From Collimonas humicola (GTDB lineage: Bacteria > Pseudomonadota > Gammaproteobacteria > Burkholderiales > Burkholderiaceae_D), in assembly GCF_018304945.1 (NCBI RefSeq), contig NZ_JAGQEE010000001.1, forward strand, positions 868,001-932,000: a stretch of DNA of 64,000 bases, in the 5' to 3' direction. The notes under the pieces were generated by a model. The model saw only the letters and a list, made by a program, of their open reading frames with translations. It did not search any database and was not told the origin of the DNA. This document shows, piece by piece, positions 16,375-25,524 of this stretch (its first letter is position 1; each line of letters begins with the position of its first letter). Both the position numbers and the translations under genes were made by a program.

Positions 16375-17505
16375 TCAGGAATTTGCGCCGCGATCCCGAT
16401 CCAGCGAGATGCCGAAGCCGCCGTCGATCCAAGTATCCTTGTCGCGGCTGACCGCCTGCGCCGGCAGCACCGCGGTCTGGACCGAGAAGCCGGGCATTTT
16501 CTTGACCGCGGTGCCGATCGCCATGAACTCCACCAGGCCGTTGCCGATTTCGGCGATATAGGTCTTGACCCCGACCACTTCTTCCGCGCCCAGCGCATCG
16601 GCTTCGTTCTTCAGGCGATCGATCGCAATTTCGCGGGCGTCGTGGATCAGCGTGGTGAGGTCGCTGATTTCGCCCTTGGCGAAGGATTTGAAGGCCGCCA
16701 TAACCCCGCCCACCACGCCCAGCGAGTAGATCGAGGTGGACATCAGCAATTTGACCGGCGCATAACCGAGGCTGGTCATGGCCCACAGCTCTTCCCCGGT
16801 AAGGTCGCTGGTGACCGGATTGCCATCTGCGCCGGCGGGCAGCGCGCTGTGCCGCGATGCGGTGCCGGCCATCAGCATTTCGTGCGTGCCCATCCATGGC
16901 AGGATAGAGGTGCGGATGCCGACCACTGCATTGGCGCCGTCCGCCTTGGCCTGCGCCACCAGCCGCTCAAGCGCCTTGTGGCGGGTCGTGTTGAAGATAT
17001 TGCTGTACTCGGCGATCTCGCCGCGCACCAGGGTTTTCAGCGACCCGACGATGCCGCGGCCGACACCCATCGAATAGGCGATGTTGCCGAATGCGTGCTG
17101 GATCGGCATATAGCCGGCATCCATGTGGCAGTACAGCTCCTGCGCATCGCCGGCAGTGGTGAAGAAACGGCCGGACAGCGCGCGCGAGTGGATGCAGGAA
17201 CCCACGAACAGGAATTCGGTGCTGCCGCTGAACGAACGCAGTTCGCTGGAAACCCCGGCCACGCCGGAAGCTCCCTGCTGCATCGCCTCCTTGCTCATGC
17301 GTTCGAAGGCGTTGGCGCGGCCTTCATGGATCGCCGCGGTGACTTGGGTGATCTCCCCGCCCAGCATGTTTTTCAGGCCGGCGCCTATGCCGCCGAGGAA
17401 GCCCATCGAGTTGACGCTGTTGCCTACTACAATTTCGCCCGCCGAATAATTCTTTAACGCCAGGCAGAAAATTTCATTCCCGGATAAACCAGTTACTTTA
17501 GCCAT
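16375..17505 (-). CDS. Protein of three YbjQ-like (UPF0145/heavy-metal-binding fold) repeats
   Basis: 376 aa made of three tandem repeats of ~110 residues. Each has SMGxxxG-LK-GEI followed by a helix and a GA-VVG strand: SMGFLGGIGAGLKNMLGGEI with ASGVAGVSSEL, then SMGVGRGIVGSLKTLVRGEI with ANAVVGIRTSI, then SLGVVGGVMAAFKSFAKGEI with AEEVVGVKTYI. E. coli YbjQ is a single ~107-residue unit. No signal peptide. AAGGAAGG precedes ATG 17503-17505. Role unknown; adjacency to an SPFH gene is the only functional hint. Confidence 0.8.
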   Translation of the reverse strand: MAKVTGLSGNEIFCLALKNYSAGEIVVGNSVNSMGFLGGIGAGLKNMLGGEITQVTAAIHEGRANAFERMSKEAMQQGASGVAGVSSELRSFSGSTEFLFVGSCIHSRALSGRFFTTAGDAQELYCHMDAGYMPIQHAFGNIAYSMGVGRGIVGSLKTLVRGEIAEYSNIFNTTRHKALERLVAQAKADGANAVVGIRTSILPWMGTHEMLMAGTASRHSALPAGADGNPVTSDLTGEELWAMTSLGYAPVKLLMSTSIYSLGVVGGVMAAFKSFAKGEISDLTTLIHDAREIAIDRLKNEADALGAEEVVGVKTYIAEIGNGLVEFMAIGTAVKKMPGFSVQTAVLPAQAVSRDKDTWIDGGFGISLDRDRGANS

Positions 17506-17545
17506 ACGCCTTCCTTTTTATCGACGATAGATGTCTAACGGCCCA

Positions 17546-17562
17546 CTCCAGAATATCTGGAG
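17546..17562. promoter_or_regulatory. Perfect 7-3-7 palindrome upstream of the YbjQ-repeat gene
   Basis: CTCCAGA (17546-17552), ATA, TCTGGAG (17556-17562), 41 bp upstream of the YbjQ-repeat gene in the 355-bp divergent region. A regulator-binding site is possible; the protein is unknown. Confidence 0.35.
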
Positions 17563-17691
17563 AAATGCACTGAAGACGAAACGATTCTGAACCTTAAACC
17601 GGTCGCTAGCTACTGATTTCGGAAGGTTGCGATTGGAGTATTTCCTCAGGCCGGCCCGCATGAATCACTGATATTCAGAGGACATATTTCT

Positions 17692-17715
17692 CCGGCTTTT
17701 TGAGAAAAAAGCCGG
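17692..17715. other. 10-bp hairpin in the 17506-17860 divergent intergenic region
   Basis: CCGGCTTTTT (17692-17701) pairs perfectly with AAAAAGCCGG (17706-17715) around GAGA. It sits between divergent genes, where no transcript obviously ends, and lacks a following T run. It could be a leader structure of the MFS transcript. The rest of the 355-bp stretch shows only the palindrome at 17546-17562 and no coding frame with a ribosome site. Confidence 0.35.
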
Positions 17716-17860
17716 CAGCGATCTGACAGCATCGGCCAGACGTTTGGAACATTTCCGGCAATGCGGGCTGCAACGCCTTATTTTGGATATGATGACGGTT
17801 GGCAGCCTGGCATTCACTGAGCCCGCAACGACCCAACACTACCTACCGGAGCAGCACAGC

Positions 17861-19150
17861 GTGACCGACACCACCACCCCGCCCCAGCATCGCGCCCGCG
17901 AGGCTGCCATGCCCTTCATCATGCTGACAGTGTTGATCGACATGATTTCAATCGGCCTGATCGTTCCGGTCCTGCCGGCGCTGGTCGGCCAGTTCACCGG
18001 CACCCATGCCGACCAGGCGTTCTGGTACGGCGCCGTGGCGTTTGCCTTCGGCCTGGCCAATTTTTTCGGTTCGCCCATCCTGGGCGCGCTGTCCGACAAC
18101 CATGGCCGGCGGCCGGTTTTGCTGCTGGGTTTTTGCGGACTGGCGCTGAATTTCTTCGCCACGGCTTTTGCCACTGCCCTGTGGATGCTGATCGTGGTGC
18201 GCCTGGTCGGCGGCGCCATGCAGTCCAATGCCGCAGTGTGCAACGCCTATGTCGCCGATATCACTCCTCCGGAGCAGCGCGCCAAGCGCTTCGGCATGAT
18301 AGGCGCCATGTTCGGCGTCGGCTTCATCATCGGACCGGTGATGGGGGGCTTGCTCGGTGCGGTCGACCTGCGCCTGCCCTTTATCGTCGCCGGCAGCCTG
18401 GCGCTGGTCAACCTGGCCTACGGTTACTTCGTCCTGCCCGAGTCGCTGCCGGTAGACCGGCGCCGCGCCTTCAGCTGGAAATCCGCCAATCCGCTGACAT
18501 CACTGCAGGCCTTGTCGCGCCTGAAGACGGTCGGCCCGCTGGTGGCGGTGATTGCCTGCAACGGCCTGGCGCAATTCATGCTGTTCACCATCTGGGTCTT
18601 GTACACCACCTTCAAGTTCGGCTGGGGACCGCTGGAAAACGGCCAGTCGCTGGCCGCGGTCGGCATCATGTCGGTGCTGGTGCAAGGCGTGCTGCTGGGG
18701 CCGCTGCTGAAGCGTTTCAGTCCGCAGCGGCTGGCGGTCATCGGCCTGGTGTCGTCCACCGCCGCCTATCTGCTGTGGGGCGCCGCCAGCCAGGGCTGGA
18801 TGATGTATGCGGTGATCTTTGCCAATATCTTCGGCGCCACGGTCAATGCGTCGATCCAGAGCATCATCTCCAGCGCGGTCGATTCGCATAGCCAGGGCCA
18901 GACGCTGGGCGCGGTCAGCTCGCTGAACAGCCTGATGGCGGTGGTCGCGCCTATCATCGCCGCCCCCTTGCTGGGCGCGGTATCGCACCTGCCGAAAGGC
19001 GATTGGCGCATCGGCACGCCATTTTATTTTTGCGCGGCGCTGCAGCTGATTGCGCTGGTGCTGGCGTTTCTGCACTTCCGGCGGCAACGTCATGCACGCA
19101 CGGAATCCCAGCCGGCAGAAAACCGGCAGGAAACTGAAGAAGCCATGTAA
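17861..19150 (+). CDS. TetA-like MFS efflux transporter (DHA1 family)
   Basis: 429-aa, 12-helix major-facilitator protein. The loop 2-3 motif GALSDNHGRRPVLLLGF (~residue 70) and the helix-5 region GFIIGPVMGGLLG mark a drug:H+ antiporter of the TCR/Tet type. I choose GTG 17861 because GGAG lies nine bases upstream and the first helix (MPFIMLTVLIDMISIGLIVP) follows soon after; the frame could extend to 17744 with no ribosome site. No TetR gene is adjacent. Export of a tetracycline-like or other drug is inferred from the family only. Confidence 0.88.
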   Translation: MTDTTTPPQHRAREAAMPFIMLTVLIDMISIGLIVPVLPALVGQFTGTHADQAFWYGAVAFAFGLANFFGSPILGALSDNHGRRPVLLLGFCGLALNFFATAFATALWMLIVVRLVGGAMQSNAAVCNAYVADITPPEQRAKRFGMIGAMFGVGFIIGPVMGGLLGAVDLRLPFIVAGSLALVNLAYGYFVLPESLPVDRRRAFSWKSANPLTSLQALSRLKTVGPLVAVIACNGLAQFMLFTIWVLYTTFKFGWGPLENGQSLAAVGIMSVLVQGVLLGPLLKRFSPQRLAVIGLVSSTAAYLLWGAASQGWMMYAVIFANIFGATVNASIQSIISSAVDSHSQGQTLGAVSSLNSLMAVVAPIIAAPLLGAVSHLPKGDWRIGTPFYFCAALQLIALVLAFLHFRRQRHARTESQPAENRQETEEAM

Positions 19151-19204
19151 TGGATGACATGCTGCCGGCGCCACCTATGTTGATGGCGGCCCCGGCGGCA
19201 GGGT

Positions 19205-20347
19205 TTACGCCGCTGCGGTCGCCGGCAAGGCCATGCTGCGGCCGGATGCGCGCGCCGACAGGCGGCTCAAGGGAATTTCCACCCAGCGGTAGAAAATCGC
19301 GCCGGCGGCGAGGCTGGCGGCCCATGCCATCAGCATGCCGATAGCCTGGTAGAGCGGCTGCGGCGGCACAAAACGCGCGAAGGCGGCGTTGATCACCAGG
19401 CACACCGGGAAATGCACCAGGAAAATGGAATACGAAATGCGTCCGAAGGCACGGATCCAGGACAGGCGCTGACGCGACATCAGCATGCCGCGTCGGCTCA
19501 CCAGCACCAGCGCGCAGGCAACCATCAGCGCTACCGCGATGCGGACACGGAAATCGATGGCCAGCGCGCACAAGGCCGGTACCACGATCGCCACCAGCAA
19601 CAAGGCCACCATCGCCGGCCGGCGGCTAAGATCGCGCGCCCACCAGGCGATGATGCCCAGGCCGTAGCTGCCGAAGAAATACGGCGCCCAGGCATCCCAG
19701 GCAGCGTCGCGGTTGAAGTACAGCAGCGAGGCGGTAACGCCGATCACGACCAGCACCGGCGCCAGCCACGAAGCGGAACGGCGGCTGGCGACGCTGCCGG
19801 TAAACCACAGCAGCACGGTGAGCAAGGCGTACAGCTGGAAATCGATGGCGACATACCAGGCGCCGGCCGAAATCGATTCATAGCCCAGCACCGTGTGCAG
19901 CAGCAGCGCGTGCGCGGCCAGCTGCAGCGCCGTCGGCATGGCCGAAATCGAATAATGGTTCATCCACAAAGCTGCCCAGGCTGACGCCCCGACAGCCAGC
20001 GCGGTCGCTATCAGGAACGGCGGCACCAGCTTCATGTAGCGCCGCCACAAAACGCGCATGGGATCGGCAATGCCGGAATTGCCCTGCGGCGACAGCGACT
20101 TGGCGGCGAGGAAGCCGCCGACCACCAGGAACACCTGCACCGCGATGCGGGCGTAGCTATCCAGCCACCCGATCAGGGTCGGCGCGACCGGGCGCACGTA
20201 ATCGGCCATCGGGCCGTAGAACGCCAGGTGATGCAGAACGATTAACTGGGCTGCCACTACCTTCAGCAGATCGATGAAGCCGAATTGAAAATTGGTATTG
20301 CGATCAGGCGCGGAGGATGAGCTTGCAGTTTGCGGTGAAACGCTCAT
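19205..20347 (-). CDS. Acyltransferase family 3 membrane protein
   Basis: 380-aa integral membrane acyltransferase of the OafA/NodX family with about ten hydrophobic segments. LKVVAAQLIVLHHLAFYG near residue 30 carries the histidine typical of the family, and AVQVFLVVGGFLAAKSL supplies the second conserved block. Members acylate extracytoplasmic sugars of O-antigen, exopolysaccharide or peptidoglycan. No polysaccharide genes adjoin it, so the acceptor is unknown. It lies convergent to the MFS pump and upstream of dctD on the same strand. Confidence 0.9.
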   Translation of the reverse strand: MSVSPQTASSSSAPDRNTNFQFGFIDLLKVVAAQLIVLHHLAFYGPMADYVRPVAPTLIGWLDSYARIAVQVFLVVGGFLAAKSLSPQGNSGIADPMRVLWRRYMKLVPPFLIATALAVGASAWAALWMNHYSISAMPTALQLAAHALLLHTVLGYESISAGAWYVAIDFQLYALLTVLLWFTGSVASRRSASWLAPVLVVIGVTASLLYFNRDAAWDAWAPYFFGSYGLGIIAWWARDLSRRPAMVALLLVAIVVPALCALAIDFRVRIAVALMVACALVLVSRRGMLMSRQRLSWIRAFGRISYSIFLVHFPVCLVINAAFARFVPPQPLYQAIGMLMAWAASLAAGAIFYRWVEIPLSRLSARASGRSMALPATAAA

Positions 20348-20485
20348 TATTACATCCGTGTTAAAAAAGATGCCAATGATAAAGATTCAGTCGCGCTTGT
20401 CCAGCATAATATCGTTTTGTAACACTTGACGGCGTTGACATAATGCACACAGTTGACCGGACGACATGATATTTATCATGCGCGG

Positions 20486-21841
20486 TCAGCTTTTCCCCAC
20501 CGACAGCTGGTATTTCTTGATCTTGTCATACAGGGTTTTCTTCGGCAAGCCGAGGCGGTCGGCGGCGCTGGCGACATTGCCGCCGCTGGCTTCCAGCATC
20601 TCGGCGATCAGCATGCGCTCATAGACTTCCAGCTGCTGCGGCAGCGAGGCGCCAGGCGGCAAGCCGGCGCTGCCGCCCGGGACCGGATCGGCCACGCCTT
20701 CCGCCACCCCCAGCACCAGGCGATCGGCGAAATTGCGCAACTCACGCACATTGCCGGGCCAGTCGCGGGTTTGCCATTGCGCCATCTGCGCCAGGCTCCA
20801 TTGCGGCAAAGGCCGCTGATAGCGCAGCGCCGCGCCCTGGATGAAATGCGCCAGCAGCAAGGGGATATCGTCACGCCGCTCGTTCAGGCGCGGCAAGTCG
20901 ATGCTGACCACGCCGATGCGGTAATACAGGTCTTCGCGGAAGCTGCCCTGCGCGCTCATCTGCAGCAGGTTGGCCTTGCTGGCGGCGATGATGCGGCAAT
21001 CGATGGCGATCGCCTCGTTGCCGCCCAGGCGCTCCAGCTTGCGCTCTTGCAGCACGCGCAGCAGCTTCACTTGCAGGGCCAGCGGCATGGATTCGATCTC
21101 GTCGAGGAAGACGGTGCCGCCCTTGGCATACTCCAGCTTGCCGATGCGGCGTTTCTGGGCACTGGTGAAAGCCCCTGCTTCGTGGCCGAAAATCTCGCTC
21201 TCGAAGACGGCTTCCGGCAAGGCGCCGCAATTGATGGCGACGAACGGCCCCTGGCGGCCGCTGGCCAGGTGCAGCTGGCGCGCCACCACTTCCTTGCCAC
21301 TGCCGGTCGGGCCGTTGATCAGGATATCGACCATGGTGGGGCCGACGCTGCGGATCATGGTGCGGACCCGCTCGATCGCCGCCGACTGCCCGATCAGGCT
21401 GGGCATGTCCGGATGCGCCACCCAGGCCGCCTTGAGCCGCCGGTTCTCCAGGATCAGGCTGCGCTTTTCCTGCGCCCGGTGCGCGGTTTCCAGCAAGCGC
21501 TCGGCGCCGAACGGCTTCTCGATGAAATCGTAGGCGCCGGCGCGCATCGCCTCGACTGCCATGCTGACGTCGCCGTGGCCGGTCACCACGATGACCGGCA
21601 AGTCCGGATCCAGCGTTGCTACCTGGGTCAGCAATTCCAGGCCGGAACGGCCGGGCAAGCGCACATCGGTGACGATGACGCCGGCAAATCCCGTCGTCAT
21701 CCATGCCTGCGCCTGCTCCACGCTGCCGCAGGCGTGCACGGTGAAGCCGCCCAGCTCCAGCGTCTGCGCGATCGCTTCGCGCACCGATTGCTCATCCTCG
21801 ATCAGTACCGCTTCCAATGCCGCCGCCTGCATTTCCATCAT
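20486..21841 (-). CDS. dctD: Sigma-54-dependent response regulator, DctD-like
   Basis: 451 aa in three domains. An N-terminal receiver (~1-125) has the acceptor Asp in VIVTDVRLPGRSG and conserved VTGHGDVSMAVEAM. An AAA+ domain (~145-380) has Walker A GPTGSGKE, GAFTSA (variant of the sigma-54 loop GAFTGA) and GGTVFLDEIESMP. A Fis-type helix-turn-helix closes it (GNVASAADRLGLPKKTLYDKI). It activates sigma-54 RNA polymerase in response to DctB. Its start overlaps the dctB stop by 4 bp. The likely target is the transporter promoter at 25290-25305 with dyads at 25382-25424. Confidence 0.92.
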   Translation of the reverse strand: MMEMQAAALEAVLIEDEQSVREAIAQTLELGGFTVHACGSVEQAQAWMTTGFAGVIVTDVRLPGRSGLELLTQVATLDPDLPVIVVTGHGDVSMAVEAMRAGAYDFIEKPFGAERLLETAHRAQEKRSLILENRRLKAAWVAHPDMPSLIGQSAAIERVRTMIRSVGPTMVDILINGPTGSGKEVVARQLHLASGRQGPFVAINCGALPEAVFESEIFGHEAGAFTSAQKRRIGKLEYAKGGTVFLDEIESMPLALQVKLLRVLQERKLERLGGNEAIAIDCRIIAASKANLLQMSAQGSFREDLYYRIGVVSIDLPRLNERRDDIPLLLAHFIQGAALRYQRPLPQWSLAQMAQWQTRDWPGNVRELRNFADRLVLGVAEGVADPVPGGSAGLPPGASLPQQLEVYERMLIAEMLEASGGNVASAADRLGLPKKTLYDKIKKYQLSVGKS

Positions 21842-23634
21842 GTTTCCATCGCTTTTTCTACTGATTCCAGCAAAGGTATGCGCAGCACGAATTCGGCGCC
21901 GCCCTCGCTGTGATTGTTGGCCGCCAGGCGGCCGTTCATCGCCTGCACGATGGAGGATGAAATCGCCAGGCCCAGCCCCAGCCCCTTGCCGGAAGGCTTG
22001 GTGGTGAAGAACGGCTCGAACAGATGCAGGGCGACCTGCGCCGGAATGCCCGGCCCGGAATCGCGGATGCGGATCACTGCCTCGCCGGCATCGCGTTCCA
22101 GCACCAGCGAGACGATTTTTTGCCCGGCATTATCCACCGCGTCCAGCGCATTGCGCAACAGGTTGATCAGCACCTGCTCGGTGCGCACCGAATCGCCCAC
22201 CACCTGGGCCGGGTCGCGGATATCGATGCGCAGCTCGGTGCCGTGGGTCTGGAATTCGTTGCCCAGCAGGAGCGCGGCAGCCTCTATCGATTTCGACAGG
22301 TCGATCGCCGCCACCGCTTCATGGCTTTTCCTGGAAAAACCGTTGAGCTGGCCGACGATCTTGCCCATGCGCGCGCTGGCGTTGCTGATGTGGCCGAGGT
22401 TTTCCGCCGCCTTGTCGCGCTGCTCGCGCGCCAGGAAGGTAATGGCGTTGTCGGCAAAGGCGCGGATCGCCGCCAGCGGCTGGTTCAGCTCGTGGGCGAT
22501 GCCGGCCGCCATCTGCCCCAGCATCGCCAGCTTGCCGGCCTGGATCAGCTTGTTCTGGGTCGAACGCAGCAGATGCTCGGTTTCCTTCAGCTTGGCGTAT
22601 TTCGCTTCCAAGGTTTGATTCGCCACCATCAGCTCCTGGGTTCTTTGGGCGATGGTGCGGTCCAGATATTCTGCCGAGGTCAGGCGCTCTTCCAGGCGCC
22701 GCCGGCGCTGGTAGACAGCCCACAGGGAAATCGCCGCGATCGCCAGCAGCAGCGCCGCCGCCAGCGTCCACAGCATGGCGATGCGGGCGATCCGCGCTTG
22801 CGAGGGAAACAGCATCAGCTGCCAGCCGAGGCTGCCGATATTGCGCGTGACGTGCTGGCCGAACTCGGTCCTTTGCTGTTTCGACAAGGAACTCACCGGC
22901 GTGATGGCCTGGTCGGCATATTGGTGGGTGCCGGCGAGCTTCTGCTGCACCTGGCCGTCCAGCGAATACAGGCTGTGATACTTCCAGGCCGGCCGGTTGC
23001 TGAGGAACACCACGCCGCTGCTGTCGACCAGCGTGATCGGCTCTTCGCTGCTGCGCCAGGTATGCTCGAACTCAGTCAGGTCGATCTTGATCGCCATCAC
23101 GCCCAGCACCGCATTGGCGCCGTAGTCCGCAGCGCTGGCATAGATCGGCTGGGCGATGAAGTAACCGGGAACGTTGGTGGCGTTGCCGATGCCGTAGAAG
23201 CGTCCGGGATTGCCTTTGATCGCCTCCCGGAAATACGGACGGAAGCCGAAATCCCTGCCGACAAAACTGACGCTGCTGTCCCAGTTGCTGGAAGCCAGCG
23301 TCATGCCTTTGCGGTCCAGCATGAAGATCGCCACCACTTTCGACTGCCGCTGTATCAGTTGCAGTGCCTGGTTGAGGCGCTGGATGTTCTGCAGGTCGTC
23401 AGGCTGCGCCAGCGCCCGCAGGACGTCTGACTGAAAACCCAGCGCGAACGGCAAGGTCTCGAATTTCTGCAGCACCGATTCCAGGTCCAGCGCGATGATC
23501 TGCAGCTGGCGTTCGCTGGCTTCGCCGATATCGTTGCTGGCTTTCCTGGCCGCCAGCACGTAGGTGGCGGCCAGCACGGCCAGCGCCGCAATCAGCGCCA
23601 GCGCCGGCAACCACAGCTGCTTTCTCGATTTCAT
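21838..23634 (-). CDS. dctB: Sensor histidine kinase, DctB-like
   Basis: 598-aa membrane kinase. A first membrane helix (~8-28), a large periplasmic double-Cache sensing region (~30-285; GRDFGFRPYFREA, GYFIAQPIYA) and a second helix (~290-312) lead to a coiled coil. The kinase core follows: H-box GIAHELNQPLAAIRAFADNA (~375), N-box NLLRNALDAVD, G1 DSGPGIP and G2 GKGLGLGL. In the DctB family the sensor binds C4-dicarboxylates, usually together with the transporter. It lies 70 bp downstream of the transporter gene and is coupled to dctD. Confidence 0.92.
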   Translation of the reverse strand: MKSRKQLWLPALALIAALAVLAATYVLAARKASNDIGEASERQLQIIALDLESVLQKFETLPFALGFQSDVLRALAQPDDLQNIQRLNQALQLIQRQSKVVAIFMLDRKGMTLASSNWDSSVSFVGRDFGFRPYFREAIKGNPGRFYGIGNATNVPGYFIAQPIYASAADYGANAVLGVMAIKIDLTEFEHTWRSSEEPITLVDSSGVVFLSNRPAWKYHSLYSLDGQVQQKLAGTHQYADQAITPVSSLSKQQRTEFGQHVTRNIGSLGWQLMLFPSQARIARIAMLWTLAAALLLAIAAISLWAVYQRRRRLEERLTSAEYLDRTIAQRTQELMVANQTLEAKYAKLKETEHLLRSTQNKLIQAGKLAMLGQMAAGIAHELNQPLAAIRAFADNAITFLAREQRDKAAENLGHISNASARMGKIVGQLNGFSRKSHEAVAAIDLSKSIEAAALLLGNEFQTHGTELRIDIRDPAQVVGDSVRTEQVLINLLRNALDAVDNAGQKIVSLVLERDAGEAVIRIRDSGPGIPAQVALHLFEPFFTTKPSGKGLGLGLAISSSIVQAMNGRLAANNHSEGGAEFVLRIPLLESVEKAMET

Positions 23635-23704
23635 GGCGGCATTCGCAAGTCAAGCATGACAAACAATGGCGGCGGCGCCTGCAAAGCCGTCGCCGCGCAG
23701 CCCC

Positions 23705-25054
23705 TTAACGGCCCGCAGCCGCGCCGTCCGGCGCAAATTGACGGGTTTCCAGCCGCACGTCCTTGAGATAGCCTTCCTTGCTCGGGTCGCGCATTTTGTA
23801 GGCGACGATGAAGGCGATCGCGCACATGACCGATACGTACCAGTAGAAAGTGGACTCGGAACCCATCCCCTTCAGTTCCAGCGCCACATATTCCGCGGTG
23901 CCGCCGAACAGTGCATTGCCGACCGCATACGACAGGCCGACGCCCAGCGCGCGCACTTCCGCCGGGAACATTTCCGCCTTGATCAGGCCGCTGATGGAGG
24001 TATAGAAGCTAACGATGGACAGCGCCACGATCACCAGTCCGAACGCCGCATACGGATTGGCGACGTCTTTCAGCGCATGCAGGATAGGCACGGTGGCGAC
24101 CGTGGCCAGGGCGCCGAACCAGAGCATCGAGGTGCGGCGGCCGATCTTGTCGGAGAGCATGCCGAACAAGGGCTGCATCAGCATGTAGACGAACAGCGCC
24201 GCCGTCATCACCGTGCTGGCGGTCTTGGCGCTCATGCCGGCGGTGTTCACCAGGTACTTTTGCATATAGGTGGTGAAGGTGTAGAAAATCAGCGAACCGC
24301 CTGCGGTGAAGCCGACCACCGTCAGGAATGCCCGTTTATGCTTCATCAAGCCAGCCAGGGTGCCGGCATCCTTGTTCTTGCGGGTCTCGGCGGTCGAGGT
24401 TTCGCTCAGCGATTTGCGCAGGTACAGCGCGACCAACGCCGCCATCGCACCCAGCACGAAGGGAATGCGCCAGCCCCAGGCATGCAATTGTTCCGAAGTC
24501 AGCAGCTGCTGCAGGATCACCAGCGCCAGCACCGCCAGCAGCTGGCCGCCGATCAGCGTCACGTACTGGAACGAGGCAAAGAAGCCGCGCCGCCCTTCCA
24601 GCGCAACCTCGCTCATATAGGTAGCGCTGGTGCCGTATTCGCCGCCGACAGACAGGCCCTGGAACAGGCGCGCCAGCAACAGCAGCAAGGGCGCGGCGAT
24701 GCCTATGCTGGAGTATGTCGGCAGGCAGGCGATCATCAGCGAGCCGCCGCACATCATCAGCACCGAGATCATCATGGCGGTGCGGCGGCCATGCTTGTCG
24801 GCGATGCGGCCGAACAGCCAGCCGCCGATGGGCCGCATGAAAAAGCCGACCGCGAAGATGGCGGCGCTGTTGGCGAGTTGCGTGGTCGGATTGCTGCTGG
24901 GGAAAAACATCGGCGCAAAATAGATCGCGCAGAAGGAATAGATGTAGAAATCGAACCATTCCACCAGGTTGCCGGAGGAAGCGCCCACGATGGCGAAAAT
25001 GCGTTTGCGGGTATCCGCGGCGGCGGCAGGATCGGAAGGATGAAGCACGGACAT
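23705..25054 (-). CDS. MHS-family MFS transporter (alpha-ketoglutarate/dicarboxylate permease-like)
   Basis: 449-aa, 12-helix metabolite:H+ symporter. Typical MHS marks are [18 protein letters not shown] at ~25-42, [14 protein letters not shown] in loop 2-3, and [14 protein letters not shown] in the second half; KgtP, CitA and ShiA share this layout. With dctB-dctD directly downstream, uptake of a C4/C5 dicarboxylate is the most likely job. The 470 bp upstream carry a sigma-54 element, paired dyads and a small ORF, so expression is probably DctD-dependent. Exact substrate unproven. Confidence 0.88.
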   Translation of the reverse strand: MSVLHPSDPAAAADTRKRIFAIVGASSGNLVEWFDFYIYSFCAIYFAPMFFPSSNPTTQLANSAAIFAVGFFMRPIGGWLFGRIADKHGRRTAMMISVLMMCGGSLMIACLPTYSSIGIAAPLLLLLARLFQGLSVGGEYGTSATYMSEVALEGRRGFFASFQYVTLIGGQLLAVLALVILQQLLTSEQLHAWGWRIPFVLGAMAALVALYLRKSLSETSTAETRKNKDAGTLAGLMKHKRAFLTVVGFTAGGSLIFYTFTTYMQKYLVNTAGMSAKTASTVMTAALFVYMLMQPLFGMLSDKIGRRTSMLWFGALATVATVPILHALKDVANPYAAFGLVIVALSIVSFYTSISGLIKAEMFPAEVRALGVGLSYAVGNALFGGTAEYVALELKGMGSESTFYWYVSVMCAIAFIVAYKMRDPSKEGYLKDVRLETRQFAPDGAAAGR

Positions 25055-25174
25055 GGTTATCTCCTGGTTTTAATGTTTTTTGTACAATCCTGGCAACGAC
25101 CGTATTGAGGCAACTTGTGCTGATGCGCAAGTGACATCATGCCATTCAGGAGGCACAACTAGCAAAGGGGGAAT

Positions 25175-25252
25175 TTACGGCTGGGGTCGGCGCCGCGCCA
25201 AATGACGGAGCCCGGTACGGGCACGCTGCGAAAAAACGGTGTTGCGAGGCAT
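25175..25252 (-). CDS. Possible 25-aa leader or small protein upstream of the MHS transporter
   Basis: ATG at 25250-25252 is preceded by AGGAGA (25258-25263) at a 5-base spacing, one of the best ribosome sites in the window. The frame gives 25 codons, MPRNTVFSQR then an Arg-rich end RRRPQP, stop at 25175-25177. TATAAT lies just upstream (25268-25273), though no matching -35 is seen. It sits between the sigma-54 element and the transporter, 120 bp before its start, so it could be a leader peptide. Below the size where coding can be judged by eye. Confidence 0.3.
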   Translation of the reverse strand: MPRNTVFSQRARTGLRHLARRRPQP

Positions 25253-25289
25253 GCTTGTCTCCTGTGGATTATATTTTTATAGTTGCCTT

Positions 25290-25305
25290 TGCAGACTTCA
25301 TGCCA
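25290..25305 (-). promoter_or_regulatory. Sigma-54 (-24/-12) promoter of the MHS transporter
   Basis: Read on the minus strand: TGGCATGAAGTCTGCA. Against the consensus TGGCACG-N4-TTGCA it differs at two places and keeps GG and GC at the required distance. Predicted transcript start is near 25279, giving a ~225-nt leader before the transporter. A sigma-54 activator (dctD) is encoded in the same gene cluster. Confidence 0.65.
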
Positions 25306-25381
25306 ACCCGCCAGAAAAAGCCAAGTGATTGATTTATTGAAGGTTTTTTCAGCAGAATGGCGGGCGCCAGGTGAATTTTGT

Positions 25382-25424
25382 GCGGAAATCCGGAATCGCC
25401 GCTACCCTTCTTGCGGTTTTCCGC
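25382..25424. promoter_or_regulatory. Tandem dyads, candidate DctD upstream activating sites
   Basis: GCGG-AAAT-CCGG at 25382-25393 and GCGG-TTTT-CCGC at 25413-25424 share the form (T)GCGG-N4-CCG. Their centres are 31 bp apart, about three helical turns, and lie ~108 and ~139 bp upstream of the predicted start. Paired, phased sites at this distance are how DctD activates dctA promoters in rhizobia. A further perfect palindrome, GATTCCGGAATC, lies at 25437-25448. The rest of 25055-25524 holds the small ORF, the -24/-12 element and an 8-bp inverted repeat at 25113-25132. Confidence 0.5.
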
Positions 25425-25524
25425 CCGGCCGGACCTGATTCCGGAATCGAATATTCAGGTACGGCAGACGCTATTGCGCTACCATCTGCGCTGCAAAAAT
25501 CAAGCAAGCGCTATAGGGAACACT

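Noticed and set aside
25074..25110. Second sigma-54-like site on the + strand near TGGCAACGACCG
   Set aside because: The GG and GC elements are not at the required distance and the orientation faces slyX without further support.
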